This document shows positions 1 to 8,816 of a DNA stretch of 64,000 nt, in pieces. The stretch is from an uncultured Collinsella sp. (GTDB taxonomy: Bacteria > Actinomycetota > Coriobacteriia > Coriobacteriales > Coriobacteriaceae). The notes under the pieces were generated by a model. It saw only the letters and a list, made by a program, of their open reading frames with translations. It was not told the origin of the DNA and made no database searches. Both the position numbers and the translations under genes were made by a program. Positions within the stretch are counted from its first letter, which is position 1, and each line of letters begins with the position of its first letter. Location of the stretch: positions 28,572 through 92,571 of the forward strand of contig CAUBVH010000006.1 in NCBI GenBank assembly GCA_958439425.1. Direction: 5' to 3'.

Positions 1-37
1 CGTCATTGCGTTTGGGGGTCGTGAACAAGGCTGCCAT
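1..37 (-). CDS. Start of a paralogous surface protein (partial, runs off left edge)
   Basis: A minus-strand ATG at 37 opens a frame of twelve codons (MAALFTTPKRND) before the window ends. The same residues begin the surface protein at 309-2090, and the upstream DNA is also shared, with a GGGAG ribosome site just before the ATG. This is therefore the beginning of a second copy whose body lies left of the window. Function is inferred only from the twin. Confidence 0.6.
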   Translation of the reverse strand, partial: MAALFTTPKRND

Positions 38-182
38 GGTTGCTCCCGTTCTCATAGGGCCTATACGGCTAGGTTCAGCGTATCTGCTGGATGTTGCCGG
101 CGGTAGTGCCGTTTGGAGGGCAAAATGGCCAAAATGGGGGAGAAATAGGCCGCACGCCGGCGCAGGGACCGACGTTAAAAGA

Positions 183-215
183 AAAGCGCGGGGCCGCATG
201 GCGACTCCGCGCTTT
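183..215 (-). terminator. Duplicated permease terminator
   Basis: An 11-bp stem with one G-T pair (arms 183-193 and 205-215) reads on the minus strand into TTTTC. It is a copy of the hairpin at 2237-2271 and follows the duplicated permease tail, so it probably no longer terminates a real gene. Confidence 0.6.
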
Positions 216-241
216 ATTGTTCAGCTTTTGCAGCCTTGCCC

Positions 242-287
242 TTACGCTACGAAGAAGTAGACGGGGAAGGCAAGGGCTGCGACCCAC
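242..287 (-). pseudogene. Duplicated 3' tail of the NCS2 permease
   Basis: Read on the minus strand, this stretch encodes VAALAFPVYFFVA and a stop. That matches the last residues of the intact permease at 2298-3608 (IAALAFLVYFFVA). Similarity to the permease stops abruptly near 287, and the stop codon of the surface protein follows 22 bases further on. It is the breakpoint remnant of a tandem duplication that carried along the end of the neighbouring gene, and has no function of its own. Confidence 0.75.
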
Positions 288-308
288 CCGTCCTGTGCGA
301 AAAAGTGT

Positions 309-2090
309 TTACGAGCGTTTGCGACTCGCCAGGGCGCCTGTGACGATAGCGGCCGTTCCTACAAGGGCGGTCGCTATGATGGCCGCGCTCGAGGTGTCGC
401 CGGTTGCGGCGAGGATGCCGGTGGTTTTGGCTCCCGCGGTTGCAGCCGCAACGGTCTTGGTCGTCTTCGTGCCCTCGGACTTGGAACCCGGCTTGGTCTC
501 GCCGGGCTTCTCCTCGGGTTTGATCTCCTCGGGAGGCACGATGGCCGTGCTCTTGGCGACAGCGGCGTCATAGGGGGAGTCGATCGTGGCGTCGCCCGTG
601 CCGATGGTTTGACCTGCCTCGTAGGAGATGCTGGGGCCGCACTCTTCTTCGTAGCGATAGTTAATGATCTTGCCGCCTGCGGGCGTCTGGATGGGAGCGC
701 CTTCGATCTCGATGGTGCCGACCGCCTTGCCATCCTCGCTTATGGCAAGAGCGAAGATTGCCGCCGTGTCTCCCTCGGCCGTGAGCTTGCTGCGGACGAT
801 CGAGATACTCGCGGGCGTGATGCCCTCGTAGGTCTGGGCGAAGATACCGATGTTCAGACCCCTAGGCTCAGGGATGACCTCGCCGCTTTGGTCGTTGCTG
901 TAGTGATCGGGGCCATCGCCACCGGTCTCGACATAGCGGGCTATAGCCTTAACAACGGAGTCGCTGATGTAGATGTGGCCGCCAGCGACGTTTGGCTGGT
1001 GGTTTCTGGTAGAGATTGCAACCGAGAATTTGCCTTCTGCGAACGCGTCCACGATGGAACCATTCTTGATGACGATGTCGTCCCCGTCAGTGATGAGGGC
1101 GATGGCCTGGCCGCCGCTCGCGCTTGTGCGGACCGTCACGGTCGCGTGATCGAGCGTAACGCCCTTGTAGGCATAGACACCATATTCAACACCGCTTGCG
1201 TCAAGGGAGGCGTTCGTGACCGCGAGACTACCCTCAGCGTCGACGGCAAGATCTCCCTGGGAGCTTGCCTCGACCTGGCTGCCGCCCGAGATGTCGATGT
1301 TGCCGTCAGCCCAAATCGCCGCTTCTTCTATCGAGCTTGCTTCTACCTTGCCACCGCCTTTGATGATCAGGTCACTGCCCGCGGCGATGCCGTAACCTTC
1401 GCTTCCTTTAGCGATCACTGTGCCAGAGGAATCGATGGTGGTCTTGCCCTTGGATTGGATGCCTTCGGTACCGCCCGTTGCATTCACGGTGCCCGAGCCC
1501 GTGATAGAGAGATCGCCCTTTGCCTCAATTCCGTCGGAAGTAGTGCTTGTGGTGTTCACAGTGCCTGGGCCAGAAATGGAGAGGTCGCCTGTGGATTTAA
1601 TTGCATCGGCCTCAGCTGTCACATTGAGCTCATCCGTGCTATTCGAGCTCGTTATGTTCAACTCTGCTTTCTGGCTAGTGCCATCCTGCGCCTTGATGGC
1701 GGCTCCGGTGTAATCGGGCTCGGTTTTCACGGTGTTCTTTCCCTCGTAGGCAATGTTGAGCTTGCCCGCAGCCTGGATCGCACCGCCGTCATAGCCGTTG
1801 AGCTTCATATCGTCGGCGCCGTCCCAGCTCCAGGTGCCGGCGGCGTCGCCCGCCGCGGTGCCGGCGTTGTACTGGGTGCCGCCGACGTTGACCCGCTCGG
1901 CCGCGAGCGAGACGCTCGGCATGAGCAGCGAGCTCACCGTAAGCGCGCATACGGCGCCTACAACGATGCGGCGCGTCACGCGGCGCCAGCTGCCGTGTGC
2001 GAGCAGCGTGCGACGGCGCACGTCGGGCTCGACAAAATGGGCTCCAGAGGTTTTGTCATTGCGCTTGGGGGTCGTGAACAAGGCGGCCAT
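309..2090 (-). CDS. Cell-surface carbohydrate-binding-like protein, LAATGD-anchored
   Basis: A 593-residue secreted protein. The ATG at 2090 is chosen because GGGAG lies five bases upstream; an in-frame extension to 2204 would run into the duplicated intergenic DNA. After a basic stretch, a hydrophobic signal segment spans about residues 40-63. The body (about 70-500) is built from short Gly/Asp/Ser-rich repeats of the type IxGxGxVxAxG, typical of right-handed beta-helix or carbohydrate-binding-domain surface proteins. A Pro/Glu/Lys-rich linker follows. The C terminus has LAATGD near residue 560, a hydrophobic helix and RKRS, which is a sortase signal of the LAxTG kind. It is probably linked to the cell wall. 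The ligand is unknown. A paralogue starts at the left window edge. Confidence 0.85.
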   Translation of the reverse strand: MAALFTTPKRNDKTSGAHFVEPDVRRRTLLAHGSWRRVTRRIVVGAVCALTVSSLLMPSVSLAAERVNVGGTQYNAGTAAGDAAGTWSWDGADDMKLNGYDGGAIQAAGKLNIAYEGKNTVKTEPDYTGAAIKAQDGTSQKAELNITSSNSTDELNVTAEADAIKSTGDLSISGPGTVNTTSTTSDGIEAKGDLSITGSGTVNATGGTEGIQSKGKTTIDSSGTVIAKGSEGYGIAAGSDLIIKGGGKVEASSIEEAAIWADGNIDISGGSQVEASSQGDLAVDAEGSLAVTNASLDASGVEYGVYAYKGVTLDHATVTVRTSASGGQAIALITDGDDIVIKNGSIVDAFAEGKFSVAISTRNHQPNVAGGHIYISDSVVKAIARYVETGGDGPDHYSNDQSGEVIPEPRGLNIGIFAQTYEGITPASISIVRSKLTAEGDTAAIFALAISEDGKAVGTIEIEGAPIQTPAGGKIINYRYEEECGPSISYEAGQTIGTGDATIDSPYDAAVAKSTAIVPPEEIKPEEKPGETKPGSKSEGTKTTKTVAAATAGAKTTGILAATGDTSSAAIIATALVGTAAIVTGALASRKRS

Positions 2091-2236
2091 GGTTACTCCC
2101 ATCCTCATAGGGCCTATGCGATTACGCCCAGCATATCTGCAGGATGTAGCCGGCGGTAGTGCCGTTTGGAGGGCAAAATGTCCAAAACTTGGGAAGCAAT
2201 ACATCGCGCGCCCGTGCTCTGCCCGTCTTTAAAAGA

Positions 2237-2271
2237 AAAGCGCGGAGCCGCTCGATGCGACTCCGCGCTTT
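2237..2271 (-). terminator. Terminator of the NCS2 permease
   Basis: A perfect 11-bp stem (arms 2237-2247 and 2261-2271) is followed on the minus strand by TCTTTTAAAG, an intrinsic terminator between the permease and the surface-protein gene. Confidence 0.8.
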
Positions 2272-2297
2272 GGTGTTCTGCTTTGGCAGCTTTGCCG

Positions 2298-3608
2298 TTA
2301 CGCTACAAAGAAGTAGACGAGGAAGGCGAGGGCTGCGATCCACATGAGCGGCTTGATCTTGGAAGCCTCGCCCTTAAAGAGCGCGACGATCACGTAGGCG
2401 ATAAAGCCCAGACCAATGCCGGCAGAGATGGAGTAGGTAAAGGGCACGCCGGCGACAATCATGAACGCCGGGAAACCCTGCGACACGTCGGACCAGTCGA
2501 TCTCGGAGGCCTCGCTCATCATGAGGTAGCCGACGTAGACCAGAGCACCGCAGGTGGCGGCGCTGGAAACGATGGTGACGATGGGGGAGAAGAACGCGGC
2601 GAGAATGAACAGCACGCCGGTGGTGACGGAGGTGAGGCCCGTGCGGCCACCGTCGGCAGCGCCAGAGGTGGACTCGACAAAGGTGGTGATGGAGGAGACG
2701 CCCATAAAGCCGCCGGCAGCAGCGGCCACGGAGTCGACGACCAGGATGGGACGGATGTCCTCGACATTGCCGTCCTCGGTCAAGAACTCGCCCTGCTTGG
2801 CCACGGCCATCGCGGTGCCCATGGTGTCGAAGAAGTCACTCATGAGCAGCGAGAACGAGATGACGAGGAGCGCGGGGTCGGTAAGGACCTTGACGATGGC
2901 GGGCACGCCGCCGGCGTCGGCGATGGGGCCGCCGATGCTCGAGAAGTCGAGCGGGGCGATGATACCGGTCGGAGCCTGGGTCACACCCAGGGGGATACCG
3001 GCGATAACGGCGACGATAATGCCGATGAGCAGCGAGCCCGGCACGTTGCGGGAGGCCAGGGCAACCGTCACGACGATGGAGATGATGCCGACGATAAAGG
3101 TGGGGGAGGTGATGTCGCCGAGGCCGACAAGCGTGCCAGCACCGGCGGTGATGATGCCGGCGTCGCACAGGCCGATCATGGCGATAAACAGGCCCAGACC
3201 CACCGAGATGGCGTGACGCAGGACAACCGGGATAGCGTCCATGATGGCCTCGCGCAGGCCGCACAGGACGAGCAGCAAGATGACGATACCCTCAAGGAAG
3301 ATGACGCTCATGGCCACGTGCCAGTCACCGCCGCAGACGGTGGTGGTGATTCCAGCGATCATCGCGTTGACGCCTAAGCCCGACGCGCAGGCGAGCGGGC
3401 GGTTGGCGAAGATGCCCATGCAGATGGTCATGATGCCGGCGCCCAGGCAGGTGGCGCAGGCGAGCGCTCCCGCATCGATGCCAGCGCCCGAGAGCACCGC
3501 GGGGTTGACGGCGATGATGTAGGCCATCGCCAGGAATGTTGTCAGTCCAGCGCGAAGTTCGGTCCCGATTGTGGACTTGCGCTCACTGACGTGAAAAAGT
3601 TCGTCCAT
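2298..3608 (-). CDS. NCS2-family purine permease (AzgA/PbuG type)
   Basis: A 436-residue integral membrane protein with about 12-14 hydrophobic segments. The N terminus runs RAGLTTFLAMAYIIAVNP and is followed by ANRPLACASGLGVNAM; the later SDFFDTMGTAMAVAKQ segment is also characteristic of AzgA-type hypoxanthine/guanine/adenine:H+ symporters. Start at 3608 (MDELFHV) has GGAAAGGG upstream. The length matches the family (about 430-450). It imports purine bases for salvage. I saw no purine riboswitch in the roughly 180 bases before the gene. Substrate preference among purines cannot be read from the sequence. Confidence 0.9.
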   Translation of the reverse strand: MDELFHVSERKSTIGTELRAGLTTFLAMAYIIAVNPAVLSGAGIDAGALACATCLGAGIMTICMGIFANRPLACASGLGVNAMIAGITTTVCGGDWHVAMSVIFLEGIVILLLVLCGLREAIMDAIPVVLRHAISVGLGLFIAMIGLCDAGIITAGAGTLVGLGDITSPTFIVGIISIVVTVALASRNVPGSLLIGIIVAVIAGIPLGVTQAPTGIIAPLDFSSIGGPIADAGGVPAIVKVLTDPALLVISFSLLMSDFFDTMGTAMAVAKQGEFLTEDGNVEDIRPILVVDSVAAAAGGFMGVSSITTFVESTSGAADGGRTGLTSVTTGVLFILAAFFSPIVTIVSSAATCGALVYVGYLMMSEASEIDWSDVSQGFPAFMIVAGVPFTYSISAGIGLGFIAYVIVALFKGEASKIKPLMWIAALAFLVYFFVA

Positions 3609-3738
3609 GCATACCCTTTCCTTGTTCGGCCCCGAGTTTAGGCCGATTGACACGAACGCTCCCACTATAGCCCCTTTACGACGCTGTTGTTCCTCGCATG
3701 TTGATGTTCGGCGCTTTGTGGCAGACGGACGGTATTTT

Positions 3739-3768
3739 TCGCATGAAAATGTGTGGGTACCGTATACT
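3739..3768 (+). promoter_or_regulatory. Probable promoter of the deformylase-like gene
   Basis: TATACT at 3763-3768 lies 34 bases before the chosen start at 3802. The -35 region is T-rich but poor, so only the -10 element is convincing. Confidence 0.4.
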
Positions 3769-3801
3769 TAAGCGGTTACAACGACCCCTATGGAGGAACG
3801 T

Positions 3802-4221
3802 ATGATTAAAGAGCTCTGCCGCGACGAGGCTATCCTGTCCCAGCGTTGCGAGGTTGCGACTGTCGAGGACGAGTCGGTTGCTCAGGACCTGATCGATACT
3901 ATCAAGTCGCTCGACGATGCCGGCTGCCTTGCCGCTAACCAGATTGGCGTTACCAAGAAGGTCTGCGTCTATCTGGACGATGCCGGCGAGCCCCATGTGC
4001 TCTACAACCCCCGTCTGGTGTTTGGCCTGGGCGCCAGCAAGATGGAAGAGAGCTGCCTGACGCACGAGGAGGTCACCAAGTCCACGCGCTATATCAAGTG
4101 CAAGGTCGCTTATGACGTGATCGTCGACGGCAAGATGCGCGAGCGCAAGCAGGACTTCGTGGGCTTCGAGGCTCAAATGATTCAGCATATGATTGACCAC
4201 TGTCTAGGAAAGTTGGTCTAA
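3802..4221 (+). CDS. Peptide-deformylase-like protein with altered HExxH
   Basis: 139 residues. The start at 3802 follows GGAGG with ideal spacing; an ATG at 3790 overlaps that site. Deformylases remove the formyl group from nascent proteins using Q (GxAAxQ), C (EGCLS) and HExxH. Here GCLAANQIG (Q47) and EESCLT (C85) are present, but the zinc helix reads QHMIDH (residues 128-133): both His remain and the catalytic Glu is Met130. Hydrolysis should be impaired unless another residue substitutes. The protein is shorter than standard bacterial deformylases. A second family member at 17750-18160 has an intact HEIDH. Possible roles are a specialised or inactive homologue. Confidence 0.8.
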   Translation: MIKELCRDEAILSQRCEVATVEDESVAQDLIDTIKSLDDAGCLAANQIGVTKKVCVYLDDAGEPHVLYNPRLVFGLGASKMEESCLTHEEVTKSTRYIKCKVAYDVIVDGKMRERKQDFVGFEAQMIQHMIDHCLGKLV

Positions 4222-4223
4222 GG

Positions 4224-4257
4224 GGACCAAAGCACCGCACTTCGTCTTTTTTGGTCC
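4224..4257 (+). terminator. Inverted repeat after the deformylase-like gene
   Basis: GGACCAAA (4224-4231) and TTTGGTCC (4250-4257) can pair around an 18-base loop ending in a T run, right after the stop codon. A second small hairpin (CGTGAC/GTCATG) follows. Probable terminator region. Confidence 0.45.
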
Positions 4258-4352
4258 GGGCGTGACATTGTTGTCATGTCCGGGCTTTTGTGTTTAGCGC
4301 CTTTTTGTTTGGTGACAATAACCTTAGCAGGAACGTAAAGCAAGGAGGCGCT

Positions 4353-5318
4353 ATGTGTACGAGCATTCGATTTACCGATAATTCTGGCCACATGTATCTA
4401 GGCCGCAACCTCGACTGGAGCTTTGACTACGGTCAACAGGTTCGCGTGATGCCGCGCGGGTTCCACATTCCGTATTCGTTTATCGACGACGCGACAGCGG
4501 CACACGCGGTGATCGGTATGTGCATCGATTACAAGAACTATCCCATGTTTTTCGATTGCGGTAACGATGCGGGTCTGGCTGTGGCGGGGCTCAACTTTCC
4601 CGGCTATGCCGAGTATGCCGAGGATCCTGTCGACGGCAAGAACAATATCGCGGCCTATGAGTTTCCCCTGTGGGTGGCAGCGACGTTCTCGACGGTCGAT
4701 GAGGTCGAGGCCGCGCTGCGCGACACGGTGATTGTCGCCAAATCTGCCGGAGAGGGGCTGGGCGTGTCGCTGCTCCATTGGATTATCGGCGACAGCCAGC
4801 GCAGCATCGTGGTCGAGATGATGGCTGACGGCCTGCATGTATACGACAATCCGGTCGACACCCTTGCCAATCAGCCGACTTTCCCGTGGCACATGGAAAA
4901 CCTGCGCACCTATATCACGGCCACAAGCGATTTTCCGCAGACGGCGACATGGCGTGGCGCCAAGCTTAAGCCCTATGGAGCCGGTGCCGGCATGCGCGGC
5001 ATTCCGGGCGATTGCTATTCGCCGAGCCGTTTTGTAAAGGCGGCGTACCTCAATGCCAATTACCCACAAAAGGAGAGCGAGACCGAAAACGTCGTTCGCA
5101 TGTTCCGCTCGCTCGAGGGCGTGGTGATGATCGAGGGAGCGTCCAGGATGGGCGATGGCAAGTTCGAGAAGACTATCTACACCGGATGCTTTAGCGCGCG
5201 CACGGGCAATTATTACTACGCGATGTATGGGGATCCGTCGATTCGCTACGTGAGCCTGATGGATGCCGAGGGCGCGAGCCCCGATAGGCTCGTGGTTCCC
5301 GAGCCGCGTCGTTCGTAG
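4353..5318 (+). CDS. bsh: Bile salt hydrolase / choloylglycine hydrolase
   Basis: A 321-residue Ntn-hydrolase. The start at 4353 follows AAGGAGG and gives Met-Cys, so removal of Met exposes the catalytic Cys2. All active-site residues expected for bile salt hydrolases are visible: Cys2, Arg18 and Asp21 (GRNLDW), Asn81 (GLNFPGY), Asn173 (LANQPTF) and Arg226 (GDCYSPSRF). Length is typical (about 315-330). It cleaves the amide bond of glycine- or taurine-conjugated bile acids in the cytoplasm. Penicillin V acylase activity is the main alternative within the family, but the spacing of these motifs favours bile salts. It stands alone, convergent with kup. Confidence 0.9.
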   Translation: MCTSIRFTDNSGHMYLGRNLDWSFDYGQQVRVMPRGFHIPYSFIDDATAAHAVIGMCIDYKNYPMFFDCGNDAGLAVAGLNFPGYAEYAEDPVDGKNNIAAYEFPLWVAATFSTVDEVEAALRDTVIVAKSAGEGLGVSLLHWIIGDSQRSIVVEMMADGLHVYDNPVDTLANQPTFPWHMENLRTYITATSDFPQTATWRGAKLKPYGAGAGMRGIPGDCYSPSRFVKAAYLNANYPQKESETENVVRMFRSLEGVVMIEGASRMGDGKFEKTIYTGCFSARTGNYYYAMYGDPSIRYVSLMDAEGASPDRLVVPEPRRS

Positions 5319-5341
5319 CCGTTAGCTTTACCGCAATGCAA

Positions 5342-5377
5342 AGCGGCCCTGCGTCTCTCGTGAGGTGCAGGGCCGCT
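5342..5377. terminator. Bidirectional hairpin between bsh and kup
   Basis: A perfect 11-bp stem (5342-5352 with 5367-5377) lies between two convergent stop codons. T-runs are weak on both sides, but position and stem strength suggest a shared terminator. Confidence 0.65.
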
Positions 5378-5397
5378 GTCGTTGATTTGTGGCGTCG

Positions 5398-7629
5398 CTA
5401 GAAGTTGGCGTCGTTGAGTTGTTCGTTCTCGAGGCCGTCGAGCTGTTGCTGTTCGGGCGTATCGGCGACGCTCTCGAGCAGCTCGGTGGGATCGACATTC
5501 ATGTCCCTACCGGCTTCGTTGCCGTTGACCAAGTCGTCCGAGAAGATGTCGACTTCCATTTCCTCGGCCTCTTCGATCTGAACCTCGAGCGGCACCTGGG
5601 TGCGCACGAGCTTAACGGCCGGACGCATGCGGGCAAACAGCGGCACGTACTCGATGATGATGGCCGAGTTCTCAAGACCGTACCAGCGTGCCGGGCTTCC
5701 GCAGGCGCGGCGGACGGCGTACTTGATGGCCATCACGCGGTGGTCATTGCGGTTGATGTCCGTTTCGGGGGCAAGCATCTTGCGCAGCATGCAAAAGCGG
5801 AAGTCGCCCACGTTGCCGCGTGTCTCGTAGATGGAGTAGGTGTGATGTTGCGGCGGCAGCTCGCCCGATGCCATCAAGTCGCCGACGATCTGACGCAGGT
5901 AGGCATTAACGCGCTGGTTGACCTTAAAGCCCAGGTCTAGGCGTACGCGGAACAAAAAGTCCGTGCCAAAGGTCTCGACGGAATACTCGTGCGTATAGGG
6001 CTCATCGGTGACATGCACGTTAATGAACCAATATGCCTTGGCGCGCTTGGGATGTTTGTCCAGGATGGAATAGAGCACGTCGCGGTCGAGTGTGAGCGGA
6101 TCGGGGCTGTTGGTGAGGAACACCAGGTTGTCGGCGAGCACGGGGTAGGTCTCGTCGTTGCGCAGGCGGTTGAGCTGATCGATGTACTTGGAGACGGGCA
6201 GCAGAATCGTCTGCGTGCGCTCGATGGCGGTGCCACGGCGCCACACGTACATAAGGCCAAACAGCAGTGCGGCCAGGAAGATCATGACGTAGCCGCCGTC
6301 AAAGAACATGGTGAGGCACGAGGCGAAGAAGCACAGCTCAATGGCACCAAAGAGCAGGGCGAAGACGCAGGCACCCAGCTTGTGCTTGAGGATGCCAGCG
6401 ATGTAGCTCGTCAAAAGCGTCGTGGTCATGAGCATGGTCACGGTAATGGCGAGGCCGTAGGCGCTCTCCATGCGCTCGGAGTTTTGGAACAGCAGCACGA
6501 TGAAGATGCAGCCGACCCACATGATGTTGTTGACGAGCGGAATATAGAGCTGCCCCTTGGTGTCGCTGGGGTAGTGGATGCGCAGATGCGGCATAAGGTT
6601 GAGACGCGTGGCCTCGGATACCAGCGAGAACGAGCCGGTGATGAGCGCCTGCGAGGCAATGATGGCCGCCACGGTCGAAAGCACGATGGCAAAGGGGCGT
6701 AGGGGCTCGGGGAGCATCATATAGAACGGGTTGACGATATCCATCGCGAGCATCTGGGGGTTGGAGTTATTGGCGAGTAGCCAAGCTCCCTGACCCAGAT
6801 AGTTGAGGATAAGGGCCGCCTTAACAAATGGCCAGGATGCATAGATGTTTGCCTTGCCCACGTGGCCCATGTCCGAGTAGAGTGCCTCGGCACCGGTTGT
6901 CGACAGGAAGACAAAGCCGAGCACCATAATGCCCGAATGGTTGATGGGCGAGAACAGGAACATAATGCCGCGGATGGGGTTGAGCGCGCGCAAGATGGAC
7001 AGGTTGCCGAGCATGTTGAACAGACCGGCGCCTGCCAGGAACAGGAACCACAGCGTCATGAGCGGGCCGAAGAGCTTGCCGATTGACGAGGTGCCGGCGC
7101 GCTGCATGGCAAATAGGCCGCAGATAATGATGATGGTGATGATGATGACGTTGGTCTGGCCGTCGCCCAGCAGCGCATGGCCCCATTCGATGGTGCGCAG
7201 ACCCTCGATGGCTGTGGTGACCGTGACGGCGGGGGTGAGGATGCCGTCGGCGAGCAGCGCCGCGCCGCCGATCATGGCGGGCAGAATCAGCCATGGTGCC
7301 ACCTTGCGTACGAGGCTGAACAGGGCGAAGATGCCGCCTTCGTTGTGGTTGTCGGCCTTCATGGCGATTACCACGTACTTGACCGTGGTCACGAGCGTCA
7401 TGGTCCAGATGACGAGCGAAAGCGCGCCCAGGATCATGTCCTCGCTGACGGTACCGATGCCGCCGTTGTTGGCGACGATTGATTTCATGGTGTACATGGG
7501 GCTCGTGCCGATGTCGCCATAGACGACGCCGAGCGTTACGAGCAGCATGCCAGCGGAGAGGGGGATGGCTCCGTGCCCGCCTTGCCCGCGCTGGTCTTGG
7601 AGGTTTGCCTCCAGTTTGTTGTGTGCCAC
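5398..7629 (-). CDS. kup: Kup-family potassium uptake protein
   Basis: 743 residues. The GTG at 7629 is preferred over the ATG at 7647 because AAGGGAG lies 5-6 bases before it, while the ATG has no site. The protein opens with the Kup signature GVVYGDIGTSPMYTMK, continues with about 12 membrane segments to residue 450, and ends with a hydrophilic cytoplasmic domain of about 290 residues. It is a secondary K+:H+ symporter of the plasma membrane. The acidic C-terminal tail (EEAEEMEVD) is longer than in E. coli Kup (622 residues). An imperfect palindrome at 7729-7752 lies upstream and may be regulatory. Confidence 0.92.
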   Translation of the reverse strand: MAHNKLEANLQDQRGQGGHGAIPLSAGMLLVTLGVVYGDIGTSPMYTMKSIVANNGGIGTVSEDMILGALSLVIWTMTLVTTVKYVVIAMKADNHNEGGIFALFSLVRKVAPWLILPAMIGGAALLADGILTPAVTVTTAIEGLRTIEWGHALLGDGQTNVIIITIIIICGLFAMQRAGTSSIGKLFGPLMTLWFLFLAGAGLFNMLGNLSILRALNPIRGIMFLFSPINHSGIMVLGFVFLSTTGAEALYSDMGHVGKANIYASWPFVKAALILNYLGQGAWLLANNSNPQMLAMDIVNPFYMMLPEPLRPFAIVLSTVAAIIASQALITGSFSLVSEATRLNLMPHLRIHYPSDTKGQLYIPLVNNIMWVGCIFIVLLFQNSERMESAYGLAITVTMLMTTTLLTSYIAGILKHKLGACVFALLFGAIELCFFASCLTMFFDGGYVMIFLAALLFGLMYVWRRGTAIERTQTILLPVSKYIDQLNRLRNDETYPVLADNLVFLTNSPDPLTLDRDVLYSILDKHPKRAKAYWFINVHVTDEPYTHEYSVETFGTDFLFRVRLDLGFKVNQRVNAYLRQIVGDLMASGELPPQHHTYSIYETRGNVGDFRFCMLRKMLAPETDINRNDHRVMAIKYAVRRACGSPARWYGLENSAIIIEYVPLFARMRPAVKLVRTQVPLEVQIEEAEEMEVDIFSDDLVNGNEAGRDMNVDPTELLESVADTPEQQQLDGLENEQLNDANF

Positions 7630-7728
7630 GAGGACTCCCTTAGACATCCGGTTATCTGTCTAGGACAAAAAACTTTATGCCGTCTTTATACATACAAGAG
7701 CAGTTTGGCACATCGGGTTATTTTAGAC

Positions 7729-7752
7729 AATAATCCTCAGCTGGGGATTATT
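7729..7752. promoter_or_regulatory. 24-bp near-perfect palindrome upstream of kup
   Basis: Twelve base pairs of dyad symmetry with one G-T pair: half sites AATAATCC and GGATTATT around TCAGCTGG. It sits about 100 bases upstream of kup and 35 bases beyond the EamA stop. It could be an operator for kup or the terminator of the EamA gene. The lack of a spacer makes an operator plausible. Confidence 0.45.
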
Positions 7753-7786
7753 TATCTACGCAGGTAGCATTTCAAAGCAGGGGCTT

Positions 7787-8698
7787 TTAAGCACGTGCTG
7801 TCTGGGCGATGCCAGCCTTGGCGTTTGCGCGTTTGCCGGCGAGTTCGCAAAAAATCGCGCCGCCGATGATAAGCGCGGCGCCCATCAGGCGGACCGGTGT
7901 TATGGCTTCACCCAAAAGGGCGGCCGAGAACACGACCGCCGAAAGCGGCTCGAGGTAGCCGACGACGGCGACGGTCTGGACGGGCAGCTTGGCGACGGCG
8001 CTAAAGTAGAGCAGGCAACCAATGCCGGTGTTGACGACGCCGAGCATAGCGACGGCGCGCCAATCAATGCTGGCGGCGACGCCGGCGGACAGGAACGAGG
8101 GAGCGCCCTGCGTGATGAGCGTGAGGGCCAGTGCGGTCACAAAGGCGGCGCTCACTTGGAGTGCGGAGTTCTCGAGGCCCTCGATGTGCGGCGCACCCTT
8201 GCTGGCGATGACCATCAATGCATAGCAGAAGGCCGAGGCGATTCCACAGACGATGCCCGCAATGGGCATATTGCCGCCTAGACCTTGCGCTGCAATGAGA
8301 AAAGCACCGCAGGCGACGGCGACAAAGCCAGCGATTTTGCCGCCGGTCAGCTTTTCGCCAAAAATGAGCGGGGAGAGGGCCATAACGATGATGGGGCCAC
8401 AGTAATACAACAGCGAGGAGATGCCAACGCCGATCGTCTGATAGGCGCGGAACAGGAAAATCCAGCTGGCGCCCAGCGCGGCGCCCGAGACGATGAGCGC
8501 TGCGGCCTCGCGGGGGCGAGACGGAGCCTGCAGGTTATGGCGCTTGGTTATGAAGAGGATGGCGGCAAGGGTGAGAGCGCCCAAAAACGTGCGCAACAGT
8601 ACGATATCGGAGCTCGGCAGCGCGATGGCAGCGGCGATGATGCCGTTGGAGCCAAACAATAGCAATGCTGCTAAGTACGTAAACAATCCGTTGTTCAT
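7787..8698 (-). CDS. EamA/DMT-family transporter
   Basis: A 303-residue membrane protein with ten hydrophobic helices in two repeated halves, the EamA layout; the second repeat contains GYLEPLSAVVFSAALLGE, a family hallmark. Start ATG at 8698 follows GAGGGG at ten bases. Such proteins are plasma-membrane exporters of amino acids or small metabolites; the substrate cannot be told. It is divergent from the LysR regulator at 8817, and the dyads between them suggest control by that regulator. Confidence 0.88.
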   Translation of the reverse strand: MNNGLFTYLAALLLFGSNGIIAAAIALPSSDIVLLRTFLGALTLAAILFITKRHNLQAPSRPREAAALIVSGAALGASWIFLFRAYQTIGVGISSLLYYCGPIIVMALSPLIFGEKLTGGKIAGFVAVACGAFLIAAQGLGGNMPIAGIVCGIASAFCYALMVIASKGAPHIEGLENSALQVSAAFVTALALTLITQGAPSFLSAGVAASIDWRAVAMLGVVNTGIGCLLYFSAVAKLPVQTVAVVGYLEPLSAVVFSAALLGEAITPVRLMGAALIIGGAIFCELAGKRANAKAGIAQTARA

Positions 8699-8727
8699 GT
8701 GCTGACATCCCCTCTATATCCGAGCAT

Positions 8728-8799
8728 GTTCACTATGGGTGAACTGGCTTTAGAAGAAAAGCGAATATAATGCATGGATAACATGACAAAAACTCATGT
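8728..8799. promoter_or_regulatory. Two dyads in the EamA/LysR divergent region
   Basis: GTTCAC-TATGG-GTGAAC (8728-8744) is a 17-bp dyad with the layout of a LysR box. ACATGA-N7-TCATGT (8781-8799) is a second dyad closer to the lysR start. Both lie between divergent starts, as expected for sites bound by the adjacent regulator. Confidence 0.5.
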
Positions 8800-8816
8800 A
8801 AAGGTGGAGGGGTGCC

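Noticed and set aside
609..2159. Long open frame of 516 codons on the plus strand opposite the surface-protein gene
   Set aside because: It has no ribosome site, and its protein is a Cys/Arg/Asp-rich mirror of the real gene. The minus-strand protein has a signal peptide and sortase motif.
309..2204. Longer start for the surface protein at 2204
   Set aside because: The extra residues are encoded by the duplicated intergenic region, and a good ribosome site precedes the ATG at 2090.
3609..3789. Purine riboswitch upstream of the NCS2 permease
   Set aside because: I could not find the conserved loop sequences or the three-helix arrangement on the minus strand.
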